The notes under the pieces are model-generated. The model ran no database searches. It had not been told where the DNA came from and saw only the letters and a list, made by a program, of their open reading frames with translations. A stretch of 64,000 bases of DNA from Chitinophagaceae bacterium UBA1931 (GTDB taxonomy: Bacteria > Bacteroidota > Bacteroidia > Chitinophagales > Chitinophagaceae), in contig DDFJ01000001.1 in assembly GCA_002337125.1 (NCBI GenBank), forward strand, positions 310,001 to 374,000, written 5' to 3'. Both the position numbers and the translations under genes were made by a program. Positions within the stretch are counted from its first letter, which is position 1, and every line of letters starts with the position of its first letter. Positions 45,781 through 54,804 of the stretch are shown in pieces.

Positions 45781-47139
45781 TTAGAAACCAACAACAGCTT
45801 CTACAACAACACCATTGAATTTACCATTGTAACGGTAATCAGTTTGTGCGAAGTTTTTGTAAAGTTGATTTACGTATTCAGCTTTCAGTAACACATTCTT
45901 TGTAAGGAACCAGCCACCAGCAAGGCAGAAACGGTTTACATCAACTGAAGCAGTAGTACTTACATCAGCTTTTACTCCATTGTAACGTACACCAAGGAAT
46001 ACATTTTCTTGTTTTCCTATTCTGTAGATACCTTCAACTGCATATTGTGAAGCATGACGCATTGCAGTTTCAGATTTTGCTCTTCCGTTTGCAGATTCAT
46101 AAGTTCCGAAGAATTCAAAACCAGAGATTTTTGCGAAAGCATTCAGCATAACAGCGTCAACTTTTGCAGTGAAACCTGGGTTGTAACGGCCAGAGAAAGC
46201 AGTTGCTGTGTAAGCCTGAGCTGCACCACTTGCTACCCATTTGTCGAAAGCATTCTGATAGTTAGAACCGGTACGGTCGCCACCATAAAGTGTTAAACCA
46301 CTACCATAAGAACCACCATTGTGATAATAGCTACCGCTTAAACGTAAACGTACAGTTTCAGTAACTTGTTTGTCGATACCACCTTTCAGGTAAACAGAAG
46401 GTTTTTTAGTTGTACCTGGATCTGGAGCTGTTCCAACGATAACTGTATCGATGTTTCCTTTAATCATACCGTTTGTAACACCCAGCATACCAAACAGGCC
46501 ATTCTTTTGTAAGTAAACTTCACCACCAATTTCAGTAGCAAAAGCGTCCATTACGTTTCCTTCCATGAAGGGGCTGTATAAAGTTTGTCCACCATCGGGT
46601 CTGCGGAAGTGTGCATCACCATAGTTCACTTCAAAGTGACCAATTTTAAGTGTTGCAACGCTCATCAGTTTATCCCAGAATTCGCCTTTGAAAGGAACTT
46701 TATCGAATTGAATATATCCACCTTTAACCCAAGCTTCGTTGTGGTGACGGGCAGAAAGATAAGTTGTAACATTTAAACGGATACCATCAGCTAACTGAAC
46801 ATCAGTGAACAGGTTTGCTTGAGCAGTCATGAATCCGGGTTTCAATGGATACAGTTTATTTGCACCAGCAGTTGCTACTGTAGTACCACCACTGTTAGCA
46901 GCGCCTGGGTTTTCACTTTTAATAGCCTGGAATTGCTGAGTAAAACCAGCACCAAAGCGTACTTTTAAACCATCAAATTTTACATCAGTTTTTTTAGGTG
47001 TTTCAAACACGTTGATACCACTTTGATCGTACGCTCTCAGGTTTTGAATTTGAGGCTGTTGAGCCATTGTAAGCAAAGGAGAAACAGCAAGCAAAGCAAA
47101 AGCTAAATTTCTCACACAGTTTGTCATGTAACGTTTCAT
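45781..47139 (-). CDS. Porin-like outer-membrane beta-barrel protein
   Basis: A 452-residue exported protein with signal sequence AFALLAVSPLLTMAQQ. The mature part is rich in alternating amphipathic strands (FDGLKVRFGAGFTQQF, NVFLGVRYNGVKAD, VLLKAEYVNQLY) and ends in VVVEAVVGF with the terminal Phe of outer-membrane barrels. Strand density and length suggest a 16-18 strand porin. Substrate unknown. It is 36 bp after a yceI gene on the same strand and ends at a strong terminator. The repeated use of a few codons (for example ACT/ACA Thr, GGT Gly) suggests strong expression, an impression I could not quantify. Confidence 0.8.
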   Translation of the reverse strand: MKRYMTNCVRNLAFALLAVSPLLTMAQQPQIQNLRAYDQSGINVFETPKKTDVKFDGLKVRFGAGFTQQFQAIKSENPGAANSGGTTVATAGANKLYPLKPGFMTAQANLFTDVQLADGIRLNVTTYLSARHHNEAWVKGGYIQFDKVPFKGEFWDKLMSVATLKIGHFEVNYGDAHFRRPDGGQTLYSPFMEGNVMDAFATEIGGEVYLQKNGLFGMLGVTNGMIKGNIDTVIVGTAPDPGTTKKPSVYLKGGIDKQVTETVRLRLSGSYYHNGGSYGSGLTLYGGDRTGSNYQNAFDKWVASGAAQAYTATAFSGRYNPGFTAKVDAVMLNAFAKISGFEFFGTYESANGRAKSETAMRHASQYAVEGIYRIGKQENVFLGVRYNGVKADVSTTASVDVNRFCLAGGWFLTKNVLLKAEYVNQLYKNFAQTDYRYNGKFNGVVVEAVVGF

Positions 47140-47175
47140 ATTTGTTTTTTTTACGTTTAGAAGATAGTTGTTAGT

Positions 47176-47754
47176 TTATTTTTTAAGAAGAACATCCCAA
47201 GAAATTGTGATTTCGTCTGCAACTTTCATTGCACCCAGCATAAAGCTTGGAGGTTTAATGCCAAAGGTTGACATCTGAATTTTTTCACTTCCGGTAATCT
47301 GTAAGTCACCACTTGGCTGAACTTTACATTTCAAAACAAGATCAATTGGTTTTGAAACGCCGGCAATTGTTAAGTTGCCATTTACGGTTACAATTGTTTC
47401 AGCACCATTTTTCTGGATAGAAGCAACTTTCGTCATAATGAAAGTCATGTACGGGAACTGATCTGCTTTGATGGTACTGTATGTACGTTCATCCATCAGG
47501 TCAGAGTTCTTTGTGCTTTTCAGTGATTTTGACACCACATTTACTGAAGCTGAATTGATTTTTTCAATGCTTCCGTTGTTAATTAAAAAGTCACCGGTAA
47601 CATTAATACTTGTTGCTTTTGAACTCCAGTCGTGAACATTAGAAGTACCGTTTACAAGTAAAGTGTATGATTTAACGGTATATTTTGTTTGGGCGTTAAT
47701 TGTGCCGCTTAACATAAAAGCAGCGATCAAAAAGATTGTCAGTTTCTGTATCAT
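47176..47754 (-). CDS. YceI family protein
   Basis: A 192-residue periplasmic lipocalin-like protein with signal peptide (FLIAAFMLSGTINAQ). The defining strand NGTSNVHDWSSKA is near residues 33-45, and MDERTYSTIKADQFPYMTF, NLTIAGVSKPIDL and STFGIKPPSFM match the C-terminal half. YceI family members bind polyisoprenoids or amphiphiles. It is the first gene of a unit with the porin-like barrel, so a role in carrying a lipid-like molecule to or from the outer membrane is plausible. A Crp-like palindrome lies 89 bp upstream. Confidence 0.93.
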   Translation of the reverse strand: MIQKLTIFLIAAFMLSGTINAQTKYTVKSYTLLVNGTSNVHDWSSKATSINVTGDFLINNGSIEKINSASVNVVSKSLKSTKNSDLMDERTYSTIKADQFPYMTFIMTKVASIQKNGAETIVTVNGNLTIAGVSKPIDLVLKCKVQPSGDLQITGSEKIQMSTFGIKPPSFMLGAMKVADEITISWDVLLKK

Positions 47755-47842
47755 ATAAAAGAATGTTTAAACGTTGATAAATTTACAAGTGCAAATTTTC
47801 AATCTAAGTTGTTGCTTCCAAATGATCAATTACAGGTTTTTT

Positions 47843-47858
47843 TGTGACAGTTATCACA
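47843..47858. promoter_or_regulatory. Crp/Fnr-type operator
   Basis: TGTGA-CAGTTA-TCACA matches the TGTGA-N6-TCACA consensus exactly and extends to TTGTGA...TCACAA. It lies 89 bp upstream of yceI in the divergent region. A Crp/Fnr-family gene is found at 54805-55368, but a link is not shown. Confidence 0.5.
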
Positions 47859-48079
47859 ACTTTCTCTGATCATAATCATCTAATTGGGTTCAGTTCATGT
47901 AAAAGCAAATACAGCAAAGGGTTTCAGAGAGGGGGAAAAGTCCGGCTGGTTGTTTTTGGTGTTTAAACATCAATAAAGATAAACCATTAAAAAATAAATT
48001 TTAAATACCATTTGTAATTTTTTTTTTGGTTGCTATTTGATAACGGCAACGATTGCGTACATTGCGTCATAAAAAAAAT

Positions 48080-48098
48080 ATATAAGCGCTTATATTTG
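48080..48098 (+). promoter_or_regulatory. hppA -7 element overlapped by a 16-bp palindrome
   Basis: TATATTTG (48091-48098) fits TAnnTTTG. The perfect palindrome ATATAAGCGCTTATAT (48080-48095) covers its left part. The start codon is 83 nt downstream. A repressor bound here would block RNA polymerase. Confidence 0.45.
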
Positions 48099-48181
48099 AT
48101 TTTGTTTTTTGATTTTAAATAAATTAGAGTGATTTTTTCTGTCACTGTTTTTTATATCCTTCGAAACAAACATTTAATAAA

Positions 48182-50614
48182 ATGAAAAAGTTTGCCATCT
48201 CTCTAGCAACACTTGTTGCTCCAGTCTTGCTTCACGCTGGTGAGGCAGATTTAAGAATCCCCAACACAATAAAAGATCAACACATATTGTATTGGGGATT
48301 TTTAGTTACAGCCCTTGGGCTGTTATTTGGTTTTTATCAGTTCACCCGTGTTAAGAATCTGCCTGCACACAAAAGCATGCTGGACATTGCAGATGTGATT
48401 TACAAAACATGCTCTGCATACCTGAAGCAGCAGGGAAAATTCTTAGCCATTCTGTTCATTTTCATTGGTGCTGCTGTTGCAGGTTACTTTGGTTTCCTGG
48501 CTAAAGGCGAAGGCGGTGAACCATTATTCGGAATAGGCGGTGTATTGCTGATATTGTTATGGACCGTTATTGGTATTCTTGGTTCATACCTTGTTGCAAA
48601 GTTTGGCATACGCATGAATACATTGGCAAATGCACGTATGGCTTTTGCTTCCCTCAAACGTAAACCCCTTAACTTATTAACCATACCTCTTAATGCAGGT
48701 ATGAGTATTGGTGTGATGTTGATTTCACTGGAATTAACCATGATGCTGGTGATTTTATTATTAATGCCAGGAAATCTTGCCGGTGCATGTTTTATTGGTT
48801 TTGCCATTGGTGAATCACTTGGTGCTTCTGCATTGCGTATTGCTGGTGGTATCTTCACAAAAATTGCTGACATCGGTTCTGACCTGATGAAAGTTGTATT
48901 TAAAATTGGTGAAGATGATCCAAGAAACCCTGGTGTTATTGCCGATTGTACAGGTGATAATGCTGGTGACAGTGTTGGACCAACTGCTGATGGTTTTGAA
49001 ACTTATGGTGTAACAGGTGTTGCATTGATTTCATTTATTCTGCTTGCAGTTACTGGTGGTGAAACCATTCAAACCGAATTGCTTGTTTGGATTTTTGTGA
49101 TGCGTATTTTAATGGTGATTACTTCTGTTGTTGCATTTTATATTAACTCTGCAATCAGTCAGTCAAAATATGGTAAAGCAGAAGACCTTGATTTTGAACA
49201 GCCATTAACAAACCTTGTTTGGATTACTTCTGTTCTTTCAATCCTTGTAACATTTGCTGCCAGTTATTTCTTAATTCCTGATTTAAATGGAAATACCGAC
49301 ATGTGGTGGATTCTTTCCATCATCATCAGTTGTGGAACAATCGGTGGCGCATTGATTCCTGAGTTTACAAAAATCTTTACATCACCTAAATCAGGTCATG
49401 TGGGCGAAATTGTAAATGCAGGTAAAGAAGGTGGCGCATCATTGGTTATTCTTTCCGGTTTGGTTGCAGGTAATTTCTCTGCTTTCTGGAAAGGACTTGT
49501 ATTTGTATTACTGATGTTTACTGCATTTTTTGTAAGTACACATGGTCTTGCAGAAATCATGATTTATCCTTCTGTATTTGCATTTGGTTTGGTTGCATTT
49601 GGTTTGCTGGGCATGGGACCTGTTACAATTGCCGTTGACAGTTATGGTCCTGTAACAGATAATGCACAATCTGTTTATGAATTATCATTGATTGAAGAAG
49701 TGCCCAACGTTAGCGAAGAAATTGAAAAAGATTTTGGATTTAAACCTGATTGGGAAAAATCAAAATACTATCTCGAAGCAAATGATGGTGCAGGTAATAC
49801 ATTTAAAGCAACTGCAAAACCGGTATTAATTGGTACTGCAGTTGTAGGTGCCACAACAATGATCTTCAGTTTGATTTTAATGATCAAACAAACACTGGGT
49901 GTAGAACCAGAAAGTATTCTGAACCTTTTAAATCCTTATACAATTCTCGGATTTATGTTAGGTGGTGCAGTTATTTACTGGTTTACAGGAGCATCTATGC
50001 AGGCTGTTACAACAGGTGCATATCGTGCTGTAGAATACATTAAACGCAACATCAATCTTGATCCAAATGCACCTAAAAAAGCAGATGAATCAAAATCAGT
50101 TGAAGTGGTGAAAATCTGTACGCAATATGCACAAAAAGGAATGTTCAATATTTTCATTTCAGTATTCTTCTTTGCACTAGCATTTGCATGCTTCTCTTCA
50201 CCTGCAAGTATTGGTGGCGATAATGTTGCATCAAGCCCGGTTGCTTTATTCGTTAGTTATTTAATTGGTATTGCTGTGTTTGGTTTGTTCCAGGCAGTAT
50301 TTATGGCTAATGGCGGTGGTGCATGGGATAATGCTAAGAAAGTAGTAGAAGTAGAATTAAAAGCAAAAGGTACTCCGTTGCATGATGCAACAGTTGTTGG
50401 TGACACAGTAGGTGATCCGTTTAAGGATACTTCATCTGTAGCACTTAACCCGATCATTAAATTCACAACACTGTTTGGTTTGCTGGCAATGGAAATTGCA
50501 ATATCAGAATCATTCAGGGATTTTGCACCTTATGCTGGTCTTGTATTTCTTGTAATTGCATTGATTTTTGTATGGAGATCGTTTTATAAAATGCGCATCA
50601 CCAGCAATAAATAA
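48182..50614 (+). CDS. hppA: Membrane-bound ion-pumping pyrophosphatase
   Basis: Hydrolyses pyrophosphate and pumps H+ (or Na+) across the inner membrane. At 810 residues and about 16 helices it is longer than most bacterial forms (650-770). Substrate-site motifs are clear: DDPRNPGVIADCTGDNAGD, DSYGPVTDNA and GGAWDNAKK. The K+-dependence determinant reads GNTFKATAK: lysine (K542) sits where K+-dependent enzymes have alanine (GNTxA), predicting a K+-independent enzyme. A roughly ten-residue insertion (around EIEKDFGFKPDW) precedes this motif. The ion pumped is not certain from sequence alone. The gene is single, with its own candidate promoter and a bidirectional terminator. Confidence 0.95.
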   Translation: MKKFAISLATLVAPVLLHAGEADLRIPNTIKDQHILYWGFLVTALGLLFGFYQFTRVKNLPAHKSMLDIADVIYKTCSAYLKQQGKFLAILFIFIGAAVAGYFGFLAKGEGGEPLFGIGGVLLILLWTVIGILGSYLVAKFGIRMNTLANARMAFASLKRKPLNLLTIPLNAGMSIGVMLISLELTMMLVILLLMPGNLAGACFIGFAIGESLGASALRIAGGIFTKIADIGSDLMKVVFKIGEDDPRNPGVIADCTGDNAGDSVGPTADGFETYGVTGVALISFILLAVTGGETIQTELLVWIFVMRILMVITSVVAFYINSAISQSKYGKAEDLDFEQPLTNLVWITSVLSILVTFAASYFLIPDLNGNTDMWWILSIIISCGTIGGALIPEFTKIFTSPKSGHVGEIVNAGKEGGASLVILSGLVAGNFSAFWKGLVFVLLMFTAFFVSTHGLAEIMIYPSVFAFGLVAFGLLGMGPVTIAVDSYGPVTDNAQSVYELSLIEEVPNVSEEIEKDFGFKPDWEKSKYYLEANDGAGNTFKATAKPVLIGTAVVGATTMIFSLILMIKQTLGVEPESILNLLNPYTILGFMLGGAVIYWFTGASMQAVTTGAYRAVEYIKRNINLDPNAPKKADESKSVEVVKICTQYAQKGMFNIFISVFFFALAFACFSSPASIGGDNVASSPVALFVSYLIGIAVFGLFQAVFMANGGGAWDNAKKVVEVELKAKGTPLHDATVVGDTVGDPFKDTSSVALNPIIKFTTLFGLLAMEIAISESFRDFAPYAGLVFLVIALIFVWRSFYKMRITSNK

Positions 50615-50646
50615 TGACATAGATTTTTTTAGTGAGAGTTTTTAAT

Positions 50647-50680
50647 ATCAAACGCCTGCTTTTTCAAGCAGGCGTTTGAT
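50647..50680. terminator. Bidirectional terminator (hppA / S66 peptidase)
   Basis: ATCAAACGCCTGCTT and AAGCAGGCGTTTGAT, perfect 15-bp arms with a 4-nt loop, between convergent genes. Confidence 0.92.
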
Positions 50681-50697
50681 TGAAATATAGGAAAAGA

Positions 50698-51612
50698 TTA
50701 TTCAGCTTCTTTTAACGAACAGGTTTGTTTCGTAAGGATTAACTTATGAACTACACCTTCTTTTAATGCATAGTTTTCTTTATCGTGACTTACCGGGAAG
50801 CCAAAACAAATAGGGTAGTTATATTCTTTCACTAAATCGTAAATCAGGTCGTACACTTTTTTTCCAAATGGGCGTTCGGTATCCTGCATATCTGTAAATC
50901 CACCAATGATTAACCCTGCAAGTTGATCCAATTTGCCACTTCGCTTTATCTGGTGCAACATACGGTCTACGTTGTAATGCTGTTCGCCTACATCTTCCAG
51001 GAAAAGAATTTTTCCTTTGGTTTGTACATCACTTTTGGTGCCGATAAGATGAGCAAGTAATGCAAGATTACCTCCAACCAATTCAGCAGTTACCGTTCCG
51101 TTATGATTGAGACGATGTGGTTTAAATGAATAATTTGCTTTTATTCCCTGCAACGCATTTTTCAGCGATTGTACATATTTGTTTTTAAAACCGCCATCAT
51201 TAAATGCACCGGCCATAGGAGAGTGGAGTGTGGCAATTTTATAATTGCGGTTTATGTGTGCATGCAGCACTGTAATATCGCTGAAGCCAATAATCCATTT
51301 TGGATTTTTTTTGAACGAAGTAAAATCGAGCTGATCAATAATTCTACCAACACCATAACCACCACGTCCGCAAAGAATTGCTTTGACGGAAGGTTCATCA
51401 AGCATCGCCTGGAATTCATTCAACCGTTCTTCATCTGTTCCGCTGAAATAGGTTTTTGATTTGCTGCCCAATGTTTTCCCAATCAAAACTTCGTAACCCC
51501 ATTGCTGCAAAGTATCAATACAGGTTTGTGCTTTTTCCTTTGTCATATATCCGGCTGGTAATGTAATACCGATTGTATCGCCTTTCTTTAGGTATGGTGG
51601 AATTTTTATCAT
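50698..51612 (-). CDS. S66 family LD-carboxypeptidase, copy 1
   Basis: Serine peptidase of the LdcA type that removes the terminal D-Ala from murein tetrapeptides during recycling. The 304 residues include the N-terminal GDTIGITLPAGY, the nucleophile motif AILCGRGGYGVGRI, GFSDITVLHAHIN, ELVGGNLALLAHLIGT, the catalytic Glu in LFLEDVGE, and FGFPVSHDKENYALKEG with the histidine. No signal peptide, so cytoplasmic. A paralogue about 40% larger at the N-terminus lies next to it. Candidate -7 TAGATTTG at 51635-51642. Confidence 0.93.
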   Translation of the reverse strand: MIKIPPYLKKGDTIGITLPAGYMTKEKAQTCIDTLQQWGYEVLIGKTLGSKSKTYFSGTDEERLNEFQAMLDEPSVKAILCGRGGYGVGRIIDQLDFTSFKKNPKWIIGFSDITVLHAHINRNYKIATLHSPMAGAFNDGGFKNKYVQSLKNALQGIKANYSFKPHRLNHNGTVTAELVGGNLALLAHLIGTKSDVQTKGKILFLEDVGEQHYNVDRMLHQIKRSGKLDQLAGLIIGGFTDMQDTERPFGKKVYDLIYDLVKEYNYPICFGFPVSHDKENYALKEGVVHKLILTKQTCSLKEAE

Positions 51613-51634
51613 AATAACTATATTTAGTAAAAAT

Positions 51635-51642
51635 CAAATCTA
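51635..51642 (-). promoter_or_regulatory. -7 promoter element for S66 copy 1
   Basis: TAGATTTG (minus strand) fits TAnnTTTG, 22 nt before the ATG. It overlaps the first base of the small ORF on the opposite strand. Confidence 0.4.
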
Positions 51643-51812
51643 TGATTTACTCTTTTTTAAGACTTGGGGTTGTGCCTTTAGCTTTTGTTGGTTGGATTGT
51701 TTATCAACTGGCTTTTAAAAAGAAAAAATTTAGTGATATCAGTAATGATTTACTGACCATTTCTGTTTTTTTAATTGTGTGGTTCCTGTTAGTCTGGTTC
51801 ATTTTCTCATAA
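51642..51812 (+). CDS. Small predicted membrane protein (56 residues)
   Basis: An ATG-to-TAA frame on the plus strand between the two minus-strand S66 genes. The product has two predicted transmembrane helices (LGVVPLAFVGWIVYQLAF and LLTISVFLIVWFLLVWFIF) joined by a basic, polar loop (KKKKFSDISND). This hairpin layout and the absence of any other gene in the 194-bp gap support a real gene. Its stop overlaps the 3' end of S66 copy 2 by 6 bp. TATATTTA upstream (51620-51627) is a one-mismatch -7 element. Function unknown; it could be a chance ORF. Confidence 0.55.
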   Translation: MIYSFLRLGVVPLAFVGWIVYQLAFKKKKFSDISNDLLTISVFLIVWFLLVWFIFS

Positions 51813-52838
51813 TTCATTTAAAGTACTTTGCGATGTGCTGATAACAAGTTTATGTTTCAATCCACATTTTAATGCAAAATTATTTTTCTGGTGGCCCACC
51901 GGAAAATCAAAACAAACAGGATATGTACAATCTTTGATTTTTTCCAGCACAATCTCCTGCAAAGTTTTTCCAAACTGTTCAGTCGGATCATCGTCGGGTT
52001 TTACTTTAAAACCACCAACAATTAATCCTGCAAGATGATCAAGTTTACCCGAACGTTTTAAATTCCAGAACATACGGTCAATACTGTACATGTATTCGCC
52101 TGTATCTTCCACAAATAAAATTTTTCCTGCAGTAGTTATATCGCTTTTGCTTCCTGCCAGCGATTCAAGTGTTTTTAAATTACCACCTACAAGTGTTCCA
52201 GTTGCTGTGCCCAACCTGTTTTTTTCATTTGGCACAGGTGAATAATGCATCTTAACTCCTTTTAGTGCATCACGAATAGAGTTAATAGTTTCAATTTGTA
52301 CAGGCTCAGCTTTGCTCCAGTCTTCAGGAAAACTGTTGCACATTTTTGAATGAATGGTTGCAATACCTACATTCCTGTTTGCATGACTATGCAATACTGT
52401 AATATCGCTGAAGCCAATCATCCATTTTGGATGCAGCTTTAGTTTTGAAAAATCAATCCTGTCAATAATCCGCACAAATCCATATCCGCCTCTTGCACAT
52501 AGAATCGCTTTTACTGAAGCATCATCGATCATTTGCTGAAAATCAGCTCTTCGTTCATCATCGGTGCCACCAAAAGTGAAATCTCTTTTGCCAATTGTAT
52601 CGCCCACTTTTATTTTAAATCCCCAGCTTTGAATCTGGTCAATTGCCGGCTGTATATCTTTCAGTGTGGTGTAACCAGCAGGAGATGTAATGCCGATTGT
52701 ATCGCCTTGTTTTAAATAAGGTGGAATAATGATGCTGCCGGGAGCTGATTCATCTTCTTCGTTGATGTTCAATACAGCCGGGTTTTGTAAAACCAATCCT
52801 GCCGGAATAAGCTTTTTGAGAAAATGTTTTCGCTTCAT
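51807..52838 (-). CDS. S66 family LD-carboxypeptidase, copy 2 (N-terminal extension)
   Basis: Paralogue of the neighbouring S66 gene with 343 residues. The same motifs are present: GDTIGITSPAGY, AILCARGGYGFVRI (serine site with Ala for Gly compared with copy 1, the segment otherwise conserved), GFSDITVLHSHAN, LVGGNLKTLESLAGS, LFVEDTGEYMYS and FDFPVGHQKNNFALKCG. It begins with about 35 extra residues (RKHFLKKLIPAGLVL), basic then hydrophobic, which may be an export signal. If so, the pair could act on both sides of the inner membrane, an inference. The CARGGYG site needs checking, because the family serine normally lies in the GGYGSxR context further on. Confidence 0.88.
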   Translation of the reverse strand: MKRKHFLKKLIPAGLVLQNPAVLNINEEDESAPGSIIIPPYLKQGDTIGITSPAGYTTLKDIQPAIDQIQSWGFKIKVGDTIGKRDFTFGGTDDERRADFQQMIDDASVKAILCARGGYGFVRIIDRIDFSKLKLHPKWMIGFSDITVLHSHANRNVGIATIHSKMCNSFPEDWSKAEPVQIETINSIRDALKGVKMHYSPVPNEKNRLGTATGTLVGGNLKTLESLAGSKSDITTAGKILFVEDTGEYMYSIDRMFWNLKRSGKLDHLAGLIVGGFKVKPDDDPTEQFGKTLQEIVLEKIKDCTYPVCFDFPVGHQKNNFALKCGLKHKLVISTSQSTLNEL

Positions 52839-52921
52839 AAATTAAAAATAGCAAATTGATGGCTCTGAATTGACAGAACTTGGTTCAATTTAATGATCTT
52901 TGCAGACGGATACTTTTTATT

Positions 52922-54775
52922 ATGAAATCTTTGCTTTGGGGAATTCTTCGGTTCGCTCTTTTCTGGTTATTCTTTTTTGCGCTTTGCCGTGTCTTTTTCG
53001 TGTTTTCTGTAATGGCTAAATGGAAAGGCGATGCGGCTTCGGCCTTTTACTCTTTTGTTGCTGGTATGCCTATGGATTTATCGGCTGCAGCATATATTGG
53101 TGCAATTCCATTACTGATTTTACTGATAGCATTTATGATTGGAAAAATTCCTGCATGGCAGAAATTTTTTAAGGTGTACATGATTATCAGCATCTGCATC
53201 ATCAGTCTGCTTACAGTAATTGATCTGAACCTTTACAGGGAATGGGGTAGCAAAGTAGATTACAGGGCATTTTCGTTAATGATGGCATCGCCTGATGCAG
53301 CGTTAACAAGCTCGCTTTCTTCACCAATTTTTCTTTCACTGGTCATCATGACCTTCCTCATTTTTACGGGAATAGTTATTTCAAAGAGATTTATTCCTGC
53401 AATGAAGGAAATCCGCTATCCATCTTTTGTCATTCGTTTGTTTCTTGTGGCAGGTATTGTTGGTTTGTTTATTGTTGCCGGAAGAGGAGGCGTATCAACA
53501 TCGCCTTTAACTGTATCAAGTGCTTATTATTCCAACAACCAGGCATTGAATCATTCAGCCATTAACACCAGCTGGAATTTTATACGTGATGTGATTGATC
53601 AGAAAGAAGCTGAATCAAATGCATTTCAGCATATGGATGCAAAGAAAGCTTCTGTAATATGTGATAGTCTTTTCCTTGCTAAGGATTCTGTAATTCCTGT
53701 ATTGAAAAATAACCGTCCCAATATTGTTTTGATTATTCTCGAAAGTTTTACTGCTGATTTGATTGAAGACCTGGATGGTGAAAAAGGCATTACTCCTTTT
53801 TTCAGTACACTTATCGATCAGGGATTGCTGTTTACCAACCTGCATTCAACCGGCTTCAGAACCGATATTGGTTTTACAAGTATTATGACAGGTTATCCAT
53901 CACTGGCTACAAAAAGCATCATCAATATTCCCATTAAATCGCAAAAGCTACCTGCGCTTTCATCATCGCTTTACAAGAATGGTTATCAAACCTCATTTTA
54001 TTATGGTGGTGAAACTGATTTTTTTAACCTGCGATCATTTGTACTGCAAAAAGATTTTCAGCGCCTTGTTGATGTAAGAGATTTTCAGAAAACAGAAACA
54101 ACTTCCAAATGGGGCGTGTTTGATCATGTAGTTTTTAACAGGGTGTTACTTGATTTAAAAAAGGAGCAACAACCTTTCTTCAGCACCATTCTTACATTAA
54201 GCAATCACGAACCTTTTGAGTTACCCGATGCTCCCAAGTTTCCGGGAAAAGACCGGCCCAACCAGTTCAGGAGCACAGCTTATTATACGGATCAATGCTT
54301 AAAAAACTTCTTTGAAGCAGCTGCAAAAGAAAGCTGGTACAACAATACATTGTTTGTGCTTGTTGCCGATCATGGTCACCGTTTACCCAAAGAAGAAAAT
54401 GAAGCATGGGAACCACGCAGATCACATATTCCACTTTTGTTTGCCGGTAATGTATTAAAGGATGAGTTTAAAGGAAAAACCATGAATCAGATAGCAGCAC
54501 AGGTTGATATTCCGGCTTCGCTGCTTTCGCAATTAGGTATTTCTTCCGATGAGTTTGCATGGAGCAAAGATTTGTTTAATCCCTATTCAAAACATTTTGC
54601 CTTTTATTCTTTTGATAATGGTTTTGTATGGATGGATGATAGCGGATCTGTTTCGTATGACAACAATGGCATGAAAATTATCTATCAATCGGAAGGTAAC
54701 AATGCTGCTCAACAGATGGAAACTACAGGTAAAGCGTTTCAGCAACAGGTGTACAGCCGCTTTTTATCGTACTAA
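52922..54775 (+). CDS. LTA synthase family sulfatase-type membrane enzyme
   Basis: A 617-residue protein from ATG 52922. Five hydrophobic helices occupy the first ~200 residues, then an extracytoplasmic sulfatase/alkaline phosphatase-fold domain starts near NIVLIILESFTADLI (metal Glu). The nucleophile region is FRTDIGFTSIMTGYPS with candidate Thr, and ADHGHRLP supplies the Asp/His metal ligands. In Firmicutes LtaS polymerises glycerol phosphate; Gram-negative relatives transfer phospho-groups to periplasmic glucans or lipids (OpgB-like). The substrate here is not known. It is followed 29 bp later by a Crp/Fnr gene in the same direction. Confidence 0.88.
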   Translation: MKSLLWGILRFALFWLFFFALCRVFFVFSVMAKWKGDAASAFYSFVAGMPMDLSAAAYIGAIPLLILLIAFMIGKIPAWQKFFKVYMIISICIISLLTVIDLNLYREWGSKVDYRAFSLMMASPDAALTSSLSSPIFLSLVIMTFLIFTGIVISKRFIPAMKEIRYPSFVIRLFLVAGIVGLFIVAGRGGVSTSPLTVSSAYYSNNQALNHSAINTSWNFIRDVIDQKEAESNAFQHMDAKKASVICDSLFLAKDSVIPVLKNNRPNIVLIILESFTADLIEDLDGEKGITPFFSTLIDQGLLFTNLHSTGFRTDIGFTSIMTGYPSLATKSIINIPIKSQKLPALSSSLYKNGYQTSFYYGGETDFFNLRSFVLQKDFQRLVDVRDFQKTETTSKWGVFDHVVFNRVLLDLKKEQQPFFSTILTLSNHEPFELPDAPKFPGKDRPNQFRSTAYYTDQCLKNFFEAAAKESWYNNTLFVLVADHGHRLPKEENEAWEPRRSHIPLLFAGNVLKDEFKGKTMNQIAAQVDIPASLLSQLGISSDEFAWSKDLFNPYSKHFAFYSFDNGFVWMDDSGSVSYDNNGMKIIYQSEGNNAAQQMETTGKAFQQQVYSRFLSY

Positions 54776-54804
54776 ATTGTTATTATTGCTCACAATTTTT
54801 TTCT

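Larger units (their letters stand above)
47755..48181. other. 427-bp divergent intergenic region
   Basis: The only gene-free gap above 300 bp. It separates yceI (minus) from hppA (plus). It holds a Crp-like palindrome (47843-47858), a long AT-rich tract (about 47960-48130) and a 16-bp palindrome overlapping a -7 element (48080-48098). I see no convincing ORF, tRNA or riboswitch. Confidence 0.7.
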
